A DNA stretch of 64,000 bases from contig NZ_JHVB01000002.1 in assembly GCF_000619925.1 (NCBI RefSeq), positions 62,001 through 126,000 on the forward strand, in the 5' to 3' direction. How positions within the stretch are numbered: position 1 is the stretch's first letter; each line of letters starts with the position of its first letter. The position numbers and the translations under genes are program-made. The DNA comes from Treponema sp. C6A8. Lineage in GTDB: Bacteria > Spirochaetota > Spirochaetia > Treponematales > Treponemataceae. This document shows, piece after piece, positions 35,026 to 43,890 of the stretch. The notes under the pieces were generated by a model. It did not search any database and was not told the origin of the DNA. It saw nothing but the letters and a program-made list of their open reading frames with translations.

Positions 35026-36675
35026 CTACTCGTACTTGTCCTGAATGACAAGTTTAATAAGCATGTCACTCTTAATCGAAACACGCTTTCTCTGCTCTGC
35101 AAGCTCGTTGCTGTCAAGGCTGATTCGCGACTGCTCACAAATCATCTTTCCGTAATCAGAAAGGCTTGCAGGACTTGCTGCTTCACAGGCAAAAATTACA
35201 TTGCGCTTGTTGATAAAGTGGAAGTAGAACTGCTGGAACTCTTCGTTATCAGAAGGCAATGCGTAAAGCAAAATAATTCTCTTGAAATCGTGGATTCTTG
35301 CAATTTTCTTTACACAAGTCATCAATTTTTCAGAGAAAGAATGCTCTCCAATATCAGATGTGATGATTTTTTCTGCAATTACGAACAAATCACCATCCTC
35401 TGGAGGCTCACCTGTTGGTTCACAAAGTTCAATCTTACTGAATCCAACCGATTCAATAAGGATTTTTGTTTTAGAGTCTAGGGCTAAGCGGTCTTTAGGC
35501 TGAAAGTGAACATCATCACGACCGGCACCTGCTTCCTCACCACCGGAAGAAAAGAGATTAGCAAGCTCATCAGTTGAAATTGCAGCGCTTGATGGTGCGC
35601 CTTCCTCTTTAGCTTCTTCAGCCTCAATTCCAACGCCGCTTACACTATCAACACGGGCTTTTTCTTCCCCCATGATATCAGCAAGCATATCATCAACATT
35701 ATCAGACATTTTATTTTCCTCCGTTATTTCCGCATCATTTTCTACTATATTATCAACATTTTCAGCAAGGTTTTCTTCAGGCACTTCTTCTGCACCCATT
35801 GCAGTCAACTCTGCATCTGTAGCGCCAATTTCCTCACTATCTTTTTCAAGTTCCTCGCCTGCTGCTTCAACTTCCTCATCTGCAGCACCGATTTCAGAAC
35901 TGAAAATATCATCATCTTCCAGATCATCTGTATCTGCAAGAACAATTTCAGAATCTTCGCTTAAACTGTCCTCATAGAATTCAATCGTATTTTTCTGGGC
36001 AGGCGAAATCTTAATTCTAAGCTTGTCATCACCGTCCAGCGACTTTTCATAAAGACAGCCATCATCCTTAATGTAAAAAAGATTGTTTCCCTCATCCACC
36101 CTGATATTGCGGATAGAATCACAGCCTTCAAAAGCATCATCTGCAAGTTCATAAAGCTTTGCAGGAAGAACAACCGTTTCCAGTCCCTTGCAGTCAGCAA
36201 AAGCTCTGGAATGAATTTTTGCAACTGTATTCGGCACGACTACCGACCTAATGGAAGAACAGCCAGCGCAGCAGTTTTCCGGCAGCTCCTGAATACCCGC
36301 TCTAAAAGGAATATCAGGCAGCGAAGCACAGTTGTAAAAAAGACCTTCCGGGAATTCCGTAACAACATTCGGCATTGAAACCTTAGTGAGATTAGAACAT
36401 CCCGAAAACAAATATGGGGGCAGAACCTGTAAAGAAGGCGGCAGTTTTACGCTTTGAAGAGACTCAATGTTCTCAAAAAGACAGTCAGGCAGTTCCTTTA
36501 CAGAGTCTGGCAGAGTTATGGAAGAAACATTTGTTCCTGCAAAAGCTTCGTCCGCAATCTCCTTTGGTCCGTAAGGCACCTGTCCATTGAATTCGCTGGA
36601 AGCAGAATCGATTCCTACCAGCACATTCATGTCAGACGTAAAAAGCAAACCATTCTTTGATGTATAATCAGACAT
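35026..36675 (-). CDS. Leucine-rich-repeat (LRR_5) protein without signal peptide
   Basis: 549 residues. Residues about 30-185 are BspA-type LRR_5 repeats (ITLPDSVKELPDCLFENI, VSMPNVVTEFPEGLFYNC, VVPNTVAKIHSRAFADC). A Glu/Asp-rich disordered linker spans about 235-390. A folded C-terminal alpha/beta domain (LIESVGFSKIELCEPTGE to the end) follows. There is no signal peptide or membrane helix, unlike secreted BspA proteins, so it is likely cytoplasmic. The promoter at 36682-36710 predicts a leaderless mRNA. Function is unknown. Confidence 0.8.
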   Translation of the reverse strand: MSDYTSKNGLLFTSDMNVLVGIDSASSEFNGQVPYGPKEIADEAFAGTNVSSITLPDSVKELPDCLFENIESLQSVKLPPSLQVLPPYLFSGCSNLTKVSMPNVVTEFPEGLFYNCASLPDIPFRAGIQELPENCCAGCSSIRSVVVPNTVAKIHSRAFADCKGLETVVLPAKLYELADDAFEGCDSIRNIRVDEGNNLFYIKDDGCLYEKSLDGDDKLRIKISPAQKNTIEFYEDSLSEDSEIVLADTDDLEDDDIFSSEIGAADEEVEAAGEELEKDSEEIGATDAELTAMGAEEVPEENLAENVDNIVENDAEITEENKMSDNVDDMLADIMGEEKARVDSVSGVGIEAEEAKEEGAPSSAAISTDELANLFSSGGEEAGAGRDDVHFQPKDRLALDSKTKILIESVGFSKIELCEPTGEPPEDGDLFVIAEKIITSDIGEHSFSEKLMTCVKKIARIHDFKRIILLYALPSDNEEFQQFYFHFINKRNVIFACEAASPASLSDYGKMICEQSRISLDSNELAEQRKRVSIKSDMLIKLVIQDKYE

Positions 36676-36681
36676 AACAAT

Positions 36682-36710
36682 ATTTTAACACCCAATTAGC
36701 GATATCGCAA
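36682..36710 (-). promoter_or_regulatory. Promoter of the LRR gene (leaderless type)
   Basis: Minus strand: TTGCGA, a 17-base spacer, TAAAAT, then 6 bases to ATG 36675. No Shine-Dalgarno site. Confidence 0.55.
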
Positions 36711-36720
36711 TTAAAATCTA

Positions 36721-36755
36721 AAAAAAATGCAGTCTGCCAATATGACAAACTGCAT
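36721..36755 (-). terminator. Terminator of the cellobiose phosphorylase gene
   Basis: Minus strand: ATGCAGT/ACTGCAT stem then a run of T, about 40 bases past the stop at 36795. Confidence 0.8.
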
Positions 36756-36794
36756 CTATTAAGGAGGGAAAAGCCTTCCCCGCAACGCCCCGTC

Positions 36795-39281
36795 TTAAGC
36801 TACAACAGCCTTAACGTAAACGTCTTTTACATCTTTATCTGCTGCAACAATCAGACCATTTGCCTTTCCGCCTTTAACTTCAAGCGAAACAGCACCTGTG
36901 TTCTTTTTGTTTTCAACAGTGATGTGGTATGTAACTCCGCGGAACTTACGTGTAAATTCAGCGTTCTTTACGTGTTCTGGCAGACGTGGTTCAATTTCCA
37001 GACCAGCGTGCTGAGGGCGAAGTCCGCAGATGTACTGTGAAAGTGCAACAAAGTTCCATGCGGCAGTACCTGTAAGCCATGAGTTTTTAGCTTCACCTTC
37101 GCGGCGGGCTTCCTGTCCTGCAACCATCTGGCTGTAAACATAAGGCTCAGTGCGGTGGATGTCAGACCATTTTTCTTCAACCCATGCAGGTCCAATCTTT
37201 GTGTAGTGTTCCCATGCATCCTGAGGACGGCCGTTTACAACTTCACCAATTACAACCCAAGGATTGTTGTGGCAGAAGATACCGCCGTTCTCTTTGTATC
37301 CAGGTGGATAAGAAGAAACTTCACCAAGTTCAACGTGGTATTCCTGGTAAGCCGGCCAGAGGATACAGATTCCGTATTTAGAATCAAGGTATTTCTTTAC
37401 GCTGTCCAAAGATTTTTCAGGATAACCTTTGTCTTTACCGATTTTTGCCATTGTACCAAAGCCCTGGCTTTCGATGAAGATTTTTCCGTTTTCGCATTCT
37501 TTAGAACCGATTTTGTGACCGGCATCATCATAAGCGCGAACGTACCATTCTCCGTCCCAGCCTGCTGTACAGATAGCATCTTCCATCTTTTTGCAAAGCT
37601 CTTCTGCGCGTTTTGCTTCAGCTTCATCACCCATAAGACGGCACATCTGAACGTAGTCAGGTGTTACGAATACGAACATCTGAGCGATCATTACAGATTC
37701 TGCATTCTTTCCTTCCTTGTTTGTACAAGTCTGGAATGAATCGTTAGGGTTTGTAGAGAAACAGTTCAAGTTCAAACAGTCGTTCCAGTCAGCACGGCCG
37801 ATTAAAGGAAGTCCGTGTGGTCCCATGTGGTTAGGGATGTAGTTGTATGAACGGCGAAGGTGCTCGAACATTGTAGCTTTATTTGTTTCTGAGTTATCAA
37901 ATGGAACATCAACTTTAAGGAAGTCTACGTCGCCAGTTTCGCGGATGTAGTTTCCAACACCAAGAACAAGCCAGAGAGGGTCATCATTGAAGTTAGATCC
38001 GATATCAGCGTTTCCTCGTTTTGTAAGAGGCTGGAACTGGTGGTAAGCAGAACCATCTTCGAACTGTGTTGCGGCAACGTCGTAGAGGCGCTCGCGGATG
38101 CGGCTTGCTGGGAGCTGGTGAGCGGCACCAAGCATATCCTGAGAAGTATCGCGGAAACCAAGACCACGGCCAATTCCTGATTCAAAGTAAGAAGCAGAGC
38201 GGGCAAAGTTGTATGTAACAACACACTGGTACTGGTTCCATACTGCCATACGGTCAAGCTTTTCATCGCCGGTTTTGATTGAGAAGTGGCTCAATGTTTC
38301 GTCCCAGAATGCCTTCAAATCAGCAAGAGCTTTTTCTACCTTTTCCTTGCTGTCGAATTTTTTCTGCAAGTCGTAAGCTTTTTCCTTGTTGATTACGCCT
38401 GAAGCTGTGTTTGTGCGGAGCAATCCTGCATCCAGAGCCTTCTTTTTATCTGCTTCAGAAAGGAATTTCTTGTCGTTATCCATCTCGATGTAGCCGAGAA
38501 CGAAAATCAAAGTCTTTTCTTCGCCAGCCTTAAGAGTAAGGTTTACGCGGTGAGAAGCAATTGGAGACCATCCGTCTGCAACTGAGTTTCCTGATTTTCC
38601 TTCAACAACAGTTTTTGGTGCAGAAATAGGATTGTAAAGTCCGAGGAAGGTTTCGCGGTCTGTATCAAAACCGTCGATTTTCTGGTTGCACCAGTAGAAA
38701 GTAAAGTGATTGCGGCGCTCGCGGTATTCAGTTTTGTGGTAGATTGCGCTGCCTTCAATTTCTACTTCACCGGTAGAGAAGTTTCTCTGGAAGTTCTGGC
38801 AGTCATCAGATGCGTTGTAGAGACACCATTCAACAAAAGATACAAGGCTTACAGTTTTGTCTGATTTTCCTTCGTTCTTGAGGGTCAGCATTTCTACTTC
38901 TGCATTTTCTGTGTTTGGAACAAAGTAAACTGCCTCAGCCTTCAAATCATTCTTTTTAGAAATGAATTTTGAATAGCCGAAGCCGTGACGGCACTCGTAA
39001 GAATCAAGCGGAGTCTGAGTTGGCTGCCAGCCCGGATTCCAGATTGTATCACCGTCTTTAATAAAGAAGTAGTGACCGTTGTTATCAAGCGGCATATCGT
39101 TGTAGCGGTAACGGGTAAGACGACGAAGGCGTGCGTCTGTGTAGAATGAATAACCGCCAGTTGTGTTAGAAATCAAGCTGAAGAATTTCTGGCTGCCAAG
39201 GTAGTTGATCCAAGGGTATGGAGTCTTTGGTGTTGTGATTACATACTCTTTGTTTTTGTCGTCGAAATTTCCGAATTTCAT
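36795..39281 (-). CDS. Cellobiose phosphorylase (GH94)
   Basis: 828 residues, close to the usual length of about 810-825. The N-terminus (MKFGNFDDKNKEYVITTPKTPYPWINYLG) and the whole sequence look like cellobiose phosphorylases rather than chitobiose or cellodextrin enzymes. The catalytic acid is Asp501 in GRADWNDCLN; RDTSQDMLG and PAYQEYHVELGEVSSYPPGYKENGG line the active site. It splits cellobiose with phosphate to glucose 1-phosphate and glucose in the cytoplasm, saving ATP. AGGAG precedes ATG. It is last in the sugar-uptake operon, with repeat A3 in the gap before it. Confidence 0.93.
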   Translation of the reverse strand: MKFGNFDDKNKEYVITTPKTPYPWINYLGSQKFFSLISNTTGGYSFYTDARLRRLTRYRYNDMPLDNNGHYFFIKDGDTIWNPGWQPTQTPLDSYECRHGFGYSKFISKKNDLKAEAVYFVPNTENAEVEMLTLKNEGKSDKTVSLVSFVEWCLYNASDDCQNFQRNFSTGEVEIEGSAIYHKTEYRERRNHFTFYWCNQKIDGFDTDRETFLGLYNPISAPKTVVEGKSGNSVADGWSPIASHRVNLTLKAGEEKTLIFVLGYIEMDNDKKFLSEADKKKALDAGLLRTNTASGVINKEKAYDLQKKFDSKEKVEKALADLKAFWDETLSHFSIKTGDEKLDRMAVWNQYQCVVTYNFARSASYFESGIGRGLGFRDTSQDMLGAAHQLPASRIRERLYDVAATQFEDGSAYHQFQPLTKRGNADIGSNFNDDPLWLVLGVGNYIRETGDVDFLKVDVPFDNSETNKATMFEHLRRSYNYIPNHMGPHGLPLIGRADWNDCLNLNCFSTNPNDSFQTCTNKEGKNAESVMIAQMFVFVTPDYVQMCRLMGDEAEAKRAEELCKKMEDAICTAGWDGEWYVRAYDDAGHKIGSKECENGKIFIESQGFGTMAKIGKDKGYPEKSLDSVKKYLDSKYGICILWPAYQEYHVELGEVSSYPPGYKENGGIFCHNNPWVVIGEVVNGRPQDAWEHYTKIGPAWVEEKWSDIHRTEPYVYSQMVAGQEARREGEAKNSWLTGTAAWNFVALSQYICGLRPQHAGLEIEPRLPEHVKNAEFTRKFRGVTYHITVENKKNTGAVSLEVKGGKANGLIVAADKDVKDVYVKAVVA

Positions 39282-39301
39282 AAAATATATTCTCCTAATT
39301 T

Positions 39302-39386
39302 GGGGCTCGCTAGTCTCGCCCCCTGAGCATTTTTCAAAGTAAATCCTAAATCAACCCGCTGTCGCAGCTTGATTTTTAACGGATTC
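39302..39386 (-). repeat. Double-hairpin repeat family A, copy A3
   Basis: 85 bases in the operon orientation between permease and phosphorylase genes. The outer stem is GAATCC/GGATTT, the inner stem AAATCAA/TTGATTT replaces the AATTG-type stem of other copies, a GCGACAGC loop and GAAAA spacer follow, and the second stem GGGGC/GCCCC surrounds GAGACTAGCGA. It ends 21 bases before the start codon. Confidence 0.85.
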
Positions 39387-39399
39387 ACTATTATAAGCT

Positions 39400-40242
39400 T
39401 TATTCCTTTACTCCACCACTTGTAACGCCACCGATGATGTAGCGAGACAGAAAGAGGTAAACAATAAGCAATGGAATGATTGCTACACAAATCATGATGT
39501 AAACCTGTGCAAGGTCGAACTTCATGAAGTCTGCAGAACGAAGCTGTGCAATCAAAATAGGGATTGTCTTTTTTGCCTTTGAGCTGATAATCAAAGCCGG
39601 CATAAAGTAGTTGTTCCAAGAACTTACGAATGCAAAGATTGCCTGAACTGCAAGAGCAGGTTTAATCATTGGAAGTACGATTACATTGAAAGTAAGGAAC
39701 TCGTTACATCCGTCTACGCGGCTTGCTTCAACGATTGAATAAGGCAAAACTGATTCCATATACTGCAAAACATAGAAGAAAACAACTGGAGCTGCGATTG
39801 CAGGAAGAATCAAAGGCCACAAGGTATTAATCATGTGAATTCCTGTTACAAGCTTTACAAAACCAAGGGCTGTAACCTGGGTTGGAATCATCATGATTGC
39901 CATGATGAACTTGAATACAATTTTCTTTCCCTTAAAGCTGTACATGTGGATTCCGTAAGCAGTCATTGCACTGAAGTAAACAGAAAGCAAGGCATTGAAT
40001 ACAGAAACAATGATACTGTTCCACAAGCCCGTAAGAATAGGAATATTGTCATTCGCAAGCAGGTTTCCCAGGTTCTTGAAGAAGAAAGTTCCAGGAATAA
40101 GGCTGAAGCCCTTTACCAGCTGTGAGTGAAGTCTTGTTGAGTTTAAAATCAAAAGTACAAACGGAGCCAGAGAAAGGAATGTAAGTACAATCAAAACAAA
40201 ATAACAGATAAAACGTCTGGTTGCTAAAGCTGCTCTTTTCAT
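39400..40242 (-). CDS. ABC sugar transporter permease (MalG type)
   Basis: 280 residues with six membrane helices. The EAA loop is EASRVDGCNEFLTFNVIVLPMIKPAL, where the ATPase docks. Carbohydrate-uptake type CUT1. Its ATG overlaps the stop of the upstream permease gene by one base (TAATG), so translation is coupled. With its partner and the binding protein it likely imports cellobiose or short cello-oligomers for the phosphorylase. Confidence 0.92.
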   Translation of the reverse strand: MKRAALATRRFICYFVLIVLTFLSLAPFVLLILNSTRLHSQLVKGFSLIPGTFFFKNLGNLLANDNIPILTGLWNSIIVSVFNALLSVYFSAMTAYGIHMYSFKGKKIVFKFIMAIMMIPTQVTALGFVKLVTGIHMINTLWPLILPAIAAPVVFFYVLQYMESVLPYSIVEASRVDGCNEFLTFNVIVLPMIKPALAVQAIFAFVSSWNNYFMPALIISSKAKKTIPILIAQLRSADFMKFDLAQVYIMICVAIIPLLIVYLFLSRYIIGGVTSGGVKE

Positions 40243-41168
40243 TACTTACCTCTCTTGTATGACTGCATGTTGAACTTGTAAACAATTCCGCTCAAAGCAG
40301 CAGTGATTGCAAAAAGAATTACAGATACTGCACCACCAAGACCGTAGTTCTTGCTGAACAGGTGTTTGTTCAGGTACATAATCAAAGTCATAGAAGTGCG
40401 GTTTGGAGTTCCTTCACCATTTGTCAAAATCTGAGGAACATCGAACATCTGAATACCACCAATCAAAGAAGTAATAACAACATAAACCAGAATCGGTGCA
40501 AGCTGAGGCAGTGTTACTTTAAAGAAAACCTGAATTGGGTTAGCACCGTCGATACGCGCAGCTTCAAAAATTGAGTTATCAATACCCATAATACCGCTCA
40601 TCAAAAGCAGTGTTGTGTTTCCATACCACATAAGACAGTTCATAAAGGCAACAAGGCCGCGAACAGACTTAGTTTTAACAAGGAAGCGAATAGGGTCATT
40701 TATCAAATTCATGTTCATAAGAATGCTGTTTACAGGACCACCGTCAGCAAAAATAACAAAGAACAGCATTGCAAAAGCCGAAGCCATGATTAAGTTCGGC
40801 ATGTAAATTACAGTCTTAAAAAACTGAGTGTGTTTAAGGCTTAATTCTGTATCAGTAAACCAGATTGAAAGAAGCAGGGAGAGAATAATCTGAGGAACAA
40901 AACCCAAAATCCACATAATCAGTGTGTTCAAAGCATAGCGGGGAACGTCACTTTCAAAAAGAACTGTCTTAAAGTTTGCAAGTCCGTTGAATGTCGGACC
41001 AATCTGCATAAGTCCCACACGATAATTTTCAAAAAAACTGTTTCCAATTGTAGAGATAAGCGGAATCAGCTGAAAAATTATAAATACAACAAAGAAGGGA
41101 GCGATAAAAAAGTAACCCCAGTTGTTGTAATTAATTTTTCTCGTTTTCTTAACTTTTTCATTAGCCAT
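40242..41168 (-). CDS. ABC sugar transporter permease (MalF type)
   Basis: 308 residues with six membrane helices and the EAA loop EAARIDGANPIQVFFKVTLPQLAPIL. A basic N-terminus (KVKKTRKINYNN) precedes the first helix. It pairs with the permease at 39400. No ATPase gene is in the operon, so a shared MsiK/UgpC-type ATPase elsewhere is expected. A terminator-like hairpin (41223-41273) upstream separates it from the binding-protein gene. Confidence 0.92.
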   Translation of the reverse strand: MANEKVKKTRKINYNNWGYFFIAPFFVVFIIFQLIPLISTIGNSFFENYRVGLMQIGPTFNGLANFKTVLFESDVPRYALNTLIMWILGFVPQIILSLLLSIWFTDTELSLKHTQFFKTVIYMPNLIMASAFAMLFFVIFADGGPVNSILMNMNLINDPIRFLVKTKSVRGLVAFMNCLMWYGNTTLLLMSGIMGIDNSIFEAARIDGANPIQVFFKVTLPQLAPILVYVVITSLIGGIQMFDVPQILTNGEGTPNRTSMTLIMYLNKHLFSKNYGLGGAVSVILFAITAALSGIVYKFNMQSYKRGK

Positions 41169-41222
41169 CAGGATAGCTCCTCTAACCTTTTAATCGATTC
41201 TAATAAAGTACAAAAATGGTAC

Positions 41223-41273
41223 AAAAAAACGCTGCCTAAAAAGTAATAAGTATTGGAGGACTCTTCAGGCAGC
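41223..41273 (-). terminator. Intra-operon terminator/attenuator after the binding-protein gene
   Basis: Minus strand: GCTGCCT/AGGCAGC stem, a 29-base loop, then GTTTTTTTG. A second hairpin (CAG-ACGGA/TCCGT-CTG, 41291-41326) lies just upstream. Such sites keep binding-protein mRNA above permease mRNA. Confidence 0.7.
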
Positions 41274-41351
41274 AAATAGGAGGTGATTAACAGAACGGAA
41301 TTACGCTCTTAACTAACTCCGTCCTGCTATTTCTATGAAACCGGCTTTACC

Positions 41352-42686
41352 CTATTTCTGCAAATTAGGATAAAGTTCTTTCAAAGACTTATAGAAGTTA
41401 TCCCATGCTGTAGCTTCATCAACGTCTCCGTTGTAGTAATCAGCCATAGCACCCTGGATTTTTTCAGCAAATCCCTGATCATAAGGAGTCATAGTAGCCT
41501 TAGAGATAGATTTTGCTGAATCAAGGAACAATGCGATGTGGTTCTGACCGCCCAGGAATGGGTTCTGGTAATCAGAAGCTGCAACTTCACGCATAGCAGG
41601 TTCGTTGTTTACGAAGTCAGAAGCTTCCTTAGCAATCTTAACCATTGTTTCTTTATCACAAGTCATTGTGTACATGATTTTCTTAATCAAATCTACGTTG
41701 TCTGAACCAGCAGCGGCACAAATCCAGGTTCCACCCCAAGAGAAGCCCTGTGGACCCATACAGAATGCCCAGTCACCATAAGAACCGTTTCCAATTTTGT
41801 GTTCTGCATTTGGGTCATCCAATGTAGCAGGAGCAAGACAGAAGTCGATGAACCAGGCTGGTCCGAAGTAACCGAATACTTTACCGTTCTTTGAAGCACC
41901 CTTGAATGATTCGTTTGACCAGAGGTTAGCTTTGTTGTTGTATCCTTTTTCTGTGTATTCTTTAGTCTGCATTACCCAGCGGCGGATCTGAGCATCAACG
42001 TTGATTTTTCCATCTTTTACACATGGAGTTGTAACGTTGTCGCTGAATACGCGGTAGTCATCATCAAAACCAGAAAGCATGAAGTAACCTTTAGCTTTTG
42101 CCTGAGCTGCAACTGAGTCGAAACGATCCCAGTCACCGAGAGACTTCTGAACTTCAGCAGGATCATCAGTTCCAAGAACAGCCTTAGCGATTGAACGGCG
42201 GTATACGAATCCACCTGGACAAGCCTGCCATGTTACACCACGAAGACGTCCTTTTGAGTCTGTCATAACGTCTTTTGTATATTTGTACTGGTTAGCAAGG
42301 TCAGCATCTGTAAGACCGATATCCTTTTTTACGTCCAATACGAATGGTGAATCAACATATTTCAAAGCATAGTCTGCTTCAACAAGGAACAAGTCAACTT
42401 TTTCATCAGCAGGAGCATTTTCCTGACCGAGGAGAAGTTCATCCAATTTATTCTGGTAAGCGTTACCCTGGTTAGGTGTGATAATCCAGTTAACCTTTAC
42501 ATCTTCCGGTACAAGGCCAGCTTTTGCAAAATAATCATTGAAGCGTGACTGGAACTCTTCATTCCAAACACAGATGTTAAGAACTTTACCCTGTGCCTTT
42601 GACTTAGCAGCACCACAGCTTGTCATAGACAAAGCCGCGATTCCAACCATAGCTGCAGCTGCAACTACAGAAACTAACTTTTTCAT
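41352..42686 (-). CDS. ABC transporter sugar-binding lipoprotein
   Basis: 444 residues. The signal peptide ends ALSMTSC, the lipobox. The mature protein is a CUT1 solute-binding fold (KVLNICVWNEEFQSRFNDYF, VDLFLVEADYALKYV, FGYFGPAWFIDFCLAP). It likely captures cellobiose or related sugar for the permeases downstream. A ribosome site (GGGGTAA) precedes the start. The promoter has a LacI-type operator just after its -10 box. Confidence 0.93.
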   Translation of the reverse strand: MKKLVSVVAAAAMVGIAALSMTSCGAAKSKAQGKVLNICVWNEEFQSRFNDYFAKAGLVPEDVKVNWIITPNQGNAYQNKLDELLLGQENAPADEKVDLFLVEADYALKYVDSPFVLDVKKDIGLTDADLANQYKYTKDVMTDSKGRLRGVTWQACPGGFVYRRSIAKAVLGTDDPAEVQKSLGDWDRFDSVAAQAKAKGYFMLSGFDDDYRVFSDNVTTPCVKDGKINVDAQIRRWVMQTKEYTEKGYNNKANLWSNESFKGASKNGKVFGYFGPAWFIDFCLAPATLDDPNAEHKIGNGSYGDWAFCMGPQGFSWGGTWICAAAGSDNVDLIKKIMYTMTCDKETMVKIAKEASDFVNNEPAMREVAASDYQNPFLGGQNHIALFLDSAKSISKATMTPYDQGFAEKIQGAMADYYNGDVDEATAWDNFYKSLKELYPNLQK

Positions 42687-42728
42687 AAAGTTACCCCTAA
42701 TTTAAATATATTACATCGTTGTTTTTGA

Positions 42729-42742
42729 CTACAACGTTGTAG
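42729..42742 (-). promoter_or_regulatory. LacI-family operator at the sugar operon promoter
   Basis: Perfect 14-base palindrome CTACAACGTTGTAG, 4 bases downstream of the -10 box, so it overlaps the transcription start. It has the central CG of LacI-family operators. Confidence 0.85.
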
Positions 42743-42746
42743 TAAC

Positions 42747-42774
42747 ATAATAACGTTTTTTTGCCAGGTGTCAA
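42747..42774 (-). promoter_or_regulatory. Promoter of the sugar-uptake operon
   Basis: Minus strand: perfect TTGACA, a 16-base spacer, TATTAT. The leader is about 50 bases and includes the operator. Confidence 0.75.
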
Positions 42775-42803
42775 GAAAAATTTAGTAAATTCTGCGGAAT
42801 TTT

Positions 42804-43817
42804 TTACAATGTGATGACAGTTTCGCCTTCACGGATGCTGCCGCGAACACGGACAATCTGAACGTCCAGGGCAGGGTTTTCTATGCGCTGGATAAGGAGA
42901 GTTGCAAGCTGCCGGCCGATTTCCTTTGCGTTCTGGGCGTAGGTCGTGAGGGCCGGAGTGAGCACTGAAGAAAGGAAGATTCCGTCGTAACCGACAACAC
43001 TGATGTCGCGGCCAGGAACCAGGTTGTGTTCATGAAGAACTTTGAGTCCGCCAAGATAGGCAAAATCATCTGGGAACATAATGCAGGTAGGCGGATTTTT
43101 AAGAGCCAGAAGTTTTTTAGTTGCCTCTTCGCTTGATTTTGTGTCGTGGTAAATACCTTTGATGATGTATTCCTTTGGAACATGAAGCTTATTTTCACGC
43201 ATTACGTCGTAAAAAGTGTCCAGACGGACGTTTGTAACGTCGGTGCTGTCACCGTAAATGTAAGCAATCTGCTTGTGTCCCTTGGAAATAAGGTAATTAA
43301 GCATCTGTTTTATGCCGTTTTCGTTATCGCTGAGTACAGACGAACAGTCTTTTTCCGAAGTATAGTCCAGAAGGCAGACCGGAATGTCAGAATGAATGAG
43401 TTCCTGAATGTCTTTTCTGTGGTAGTCGTTTGTGCTGGCAATAACAACGCCGTCAAAACCCCGGTATTTTGCCTGACTCAGATAAGAATCTTTTTCCCGG
43501 TTTACGCTGTTCAAAAAACTGATGTTATAACCGTTAAGATTTGCGTTTATGTTTAAGGAATCAAAAATACTTGCAAAGTACTGATGCTGAAGTCCGCTTT
43601 CTGTTGCATCTTCAAAGATAACGCCTATGTCATAAGAGCGGTTTGTACGGAGTTTGCGGGCAGCGGCATTTGCACGGTAGCCCATTTTTTTTGCAGTTTT
43701 CTGCACAAGCTCTATAGTAGCCGCACTGATTTCCGGACTTCCCTTCAGCGCTTTACTAACCGCCGAAAAAGAAACTCCGCATTCTCTAGCAATATCTTTA
43801 ATAGTAACTTCAGCCAT
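42804..43817 (-). CDS. LacI-family transcriptional regulator
   Basis: 337 residues. The N-terminal helix-turn-helix TIKDIARECGVSFSAVSKALKG, the hinge region (YRANAAARKLRT) and a periplasmic-binding-type sensor domain are present (SYDIGVIFEDATESG, GFDGVVIASTNDYHR, MFPDDFAYLGGLKVLHE). It should repress the adjacent sugar operon through CTACAACGTTGTAG and itself through the related site at 43861. Likely inducer: cellobiose or a derivative. No Shine-Dalgarno site; the promoter position suggests a leaderless mRNA. Confidence 0.93.
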   Translation of the reverse strand: MAEVTIKDIARECGVSFSAVSKALKGSPEISAATIELVQKTAKKMGYRANAAARKLRTNRSYDIGVIFEDATESGLQHQYFASIFDSLNINANLNGYNISFLNSVNREKDSYLSQAKYRGFDGVVIASTNDYHRKDIQELIHSDIPVCLLDYTSEKDCSSVLSDNENGIKQMLNYLISKGHKQIAYIYGDSTDVTNVRLDTFYDVMRENKLHVPKEYIIKGIYHDTKSSEEATKKLLALKNPPTCIMFPDDFAYLGGLKVLHEHNLVPGRDISVVGYDGIFLSSVLTPALTTYAQNAKEIGRQLATLLIQRIENPALDVQIVRVRGSIREGETVITL

Positions 43818-43823
43818 AAAACT

Positions 43824-43852
43824 ATTATTACCACAAAATGCCGTTTTGTAAA
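43824..43852 (-). promoter_or_regulatory. Promoter of the lacI-type gene (leaderless type)
   Basis: Minus strand: TTTACA, a 17-base spacer, AATAAT, then 6 bases to ATG 43817. Confidence 0.55.
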
Positions 43853-43860
43853 GAAAATTA

Positions 43861-43874
43861 CGACAACGTTGTAG
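43861..43874 (-). promoter_or_regulatory. Second LacI-family operator (autoregulation)
   Basis: Minus strand CTACAACGTTGTCG, a 13/14 match to the operator at 42729. It is centred upstream of the regulator's -35 box. Confidence 0.75.
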
Positions 43875-43890
43875 AAAAATCAGCCGGATT

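Noticed and set aside
39278..39619. 113-codon minus-strand frame across repeat A3
   Set aside because: It overlaps the certain permease gene in another frame and its tail is the repeat.
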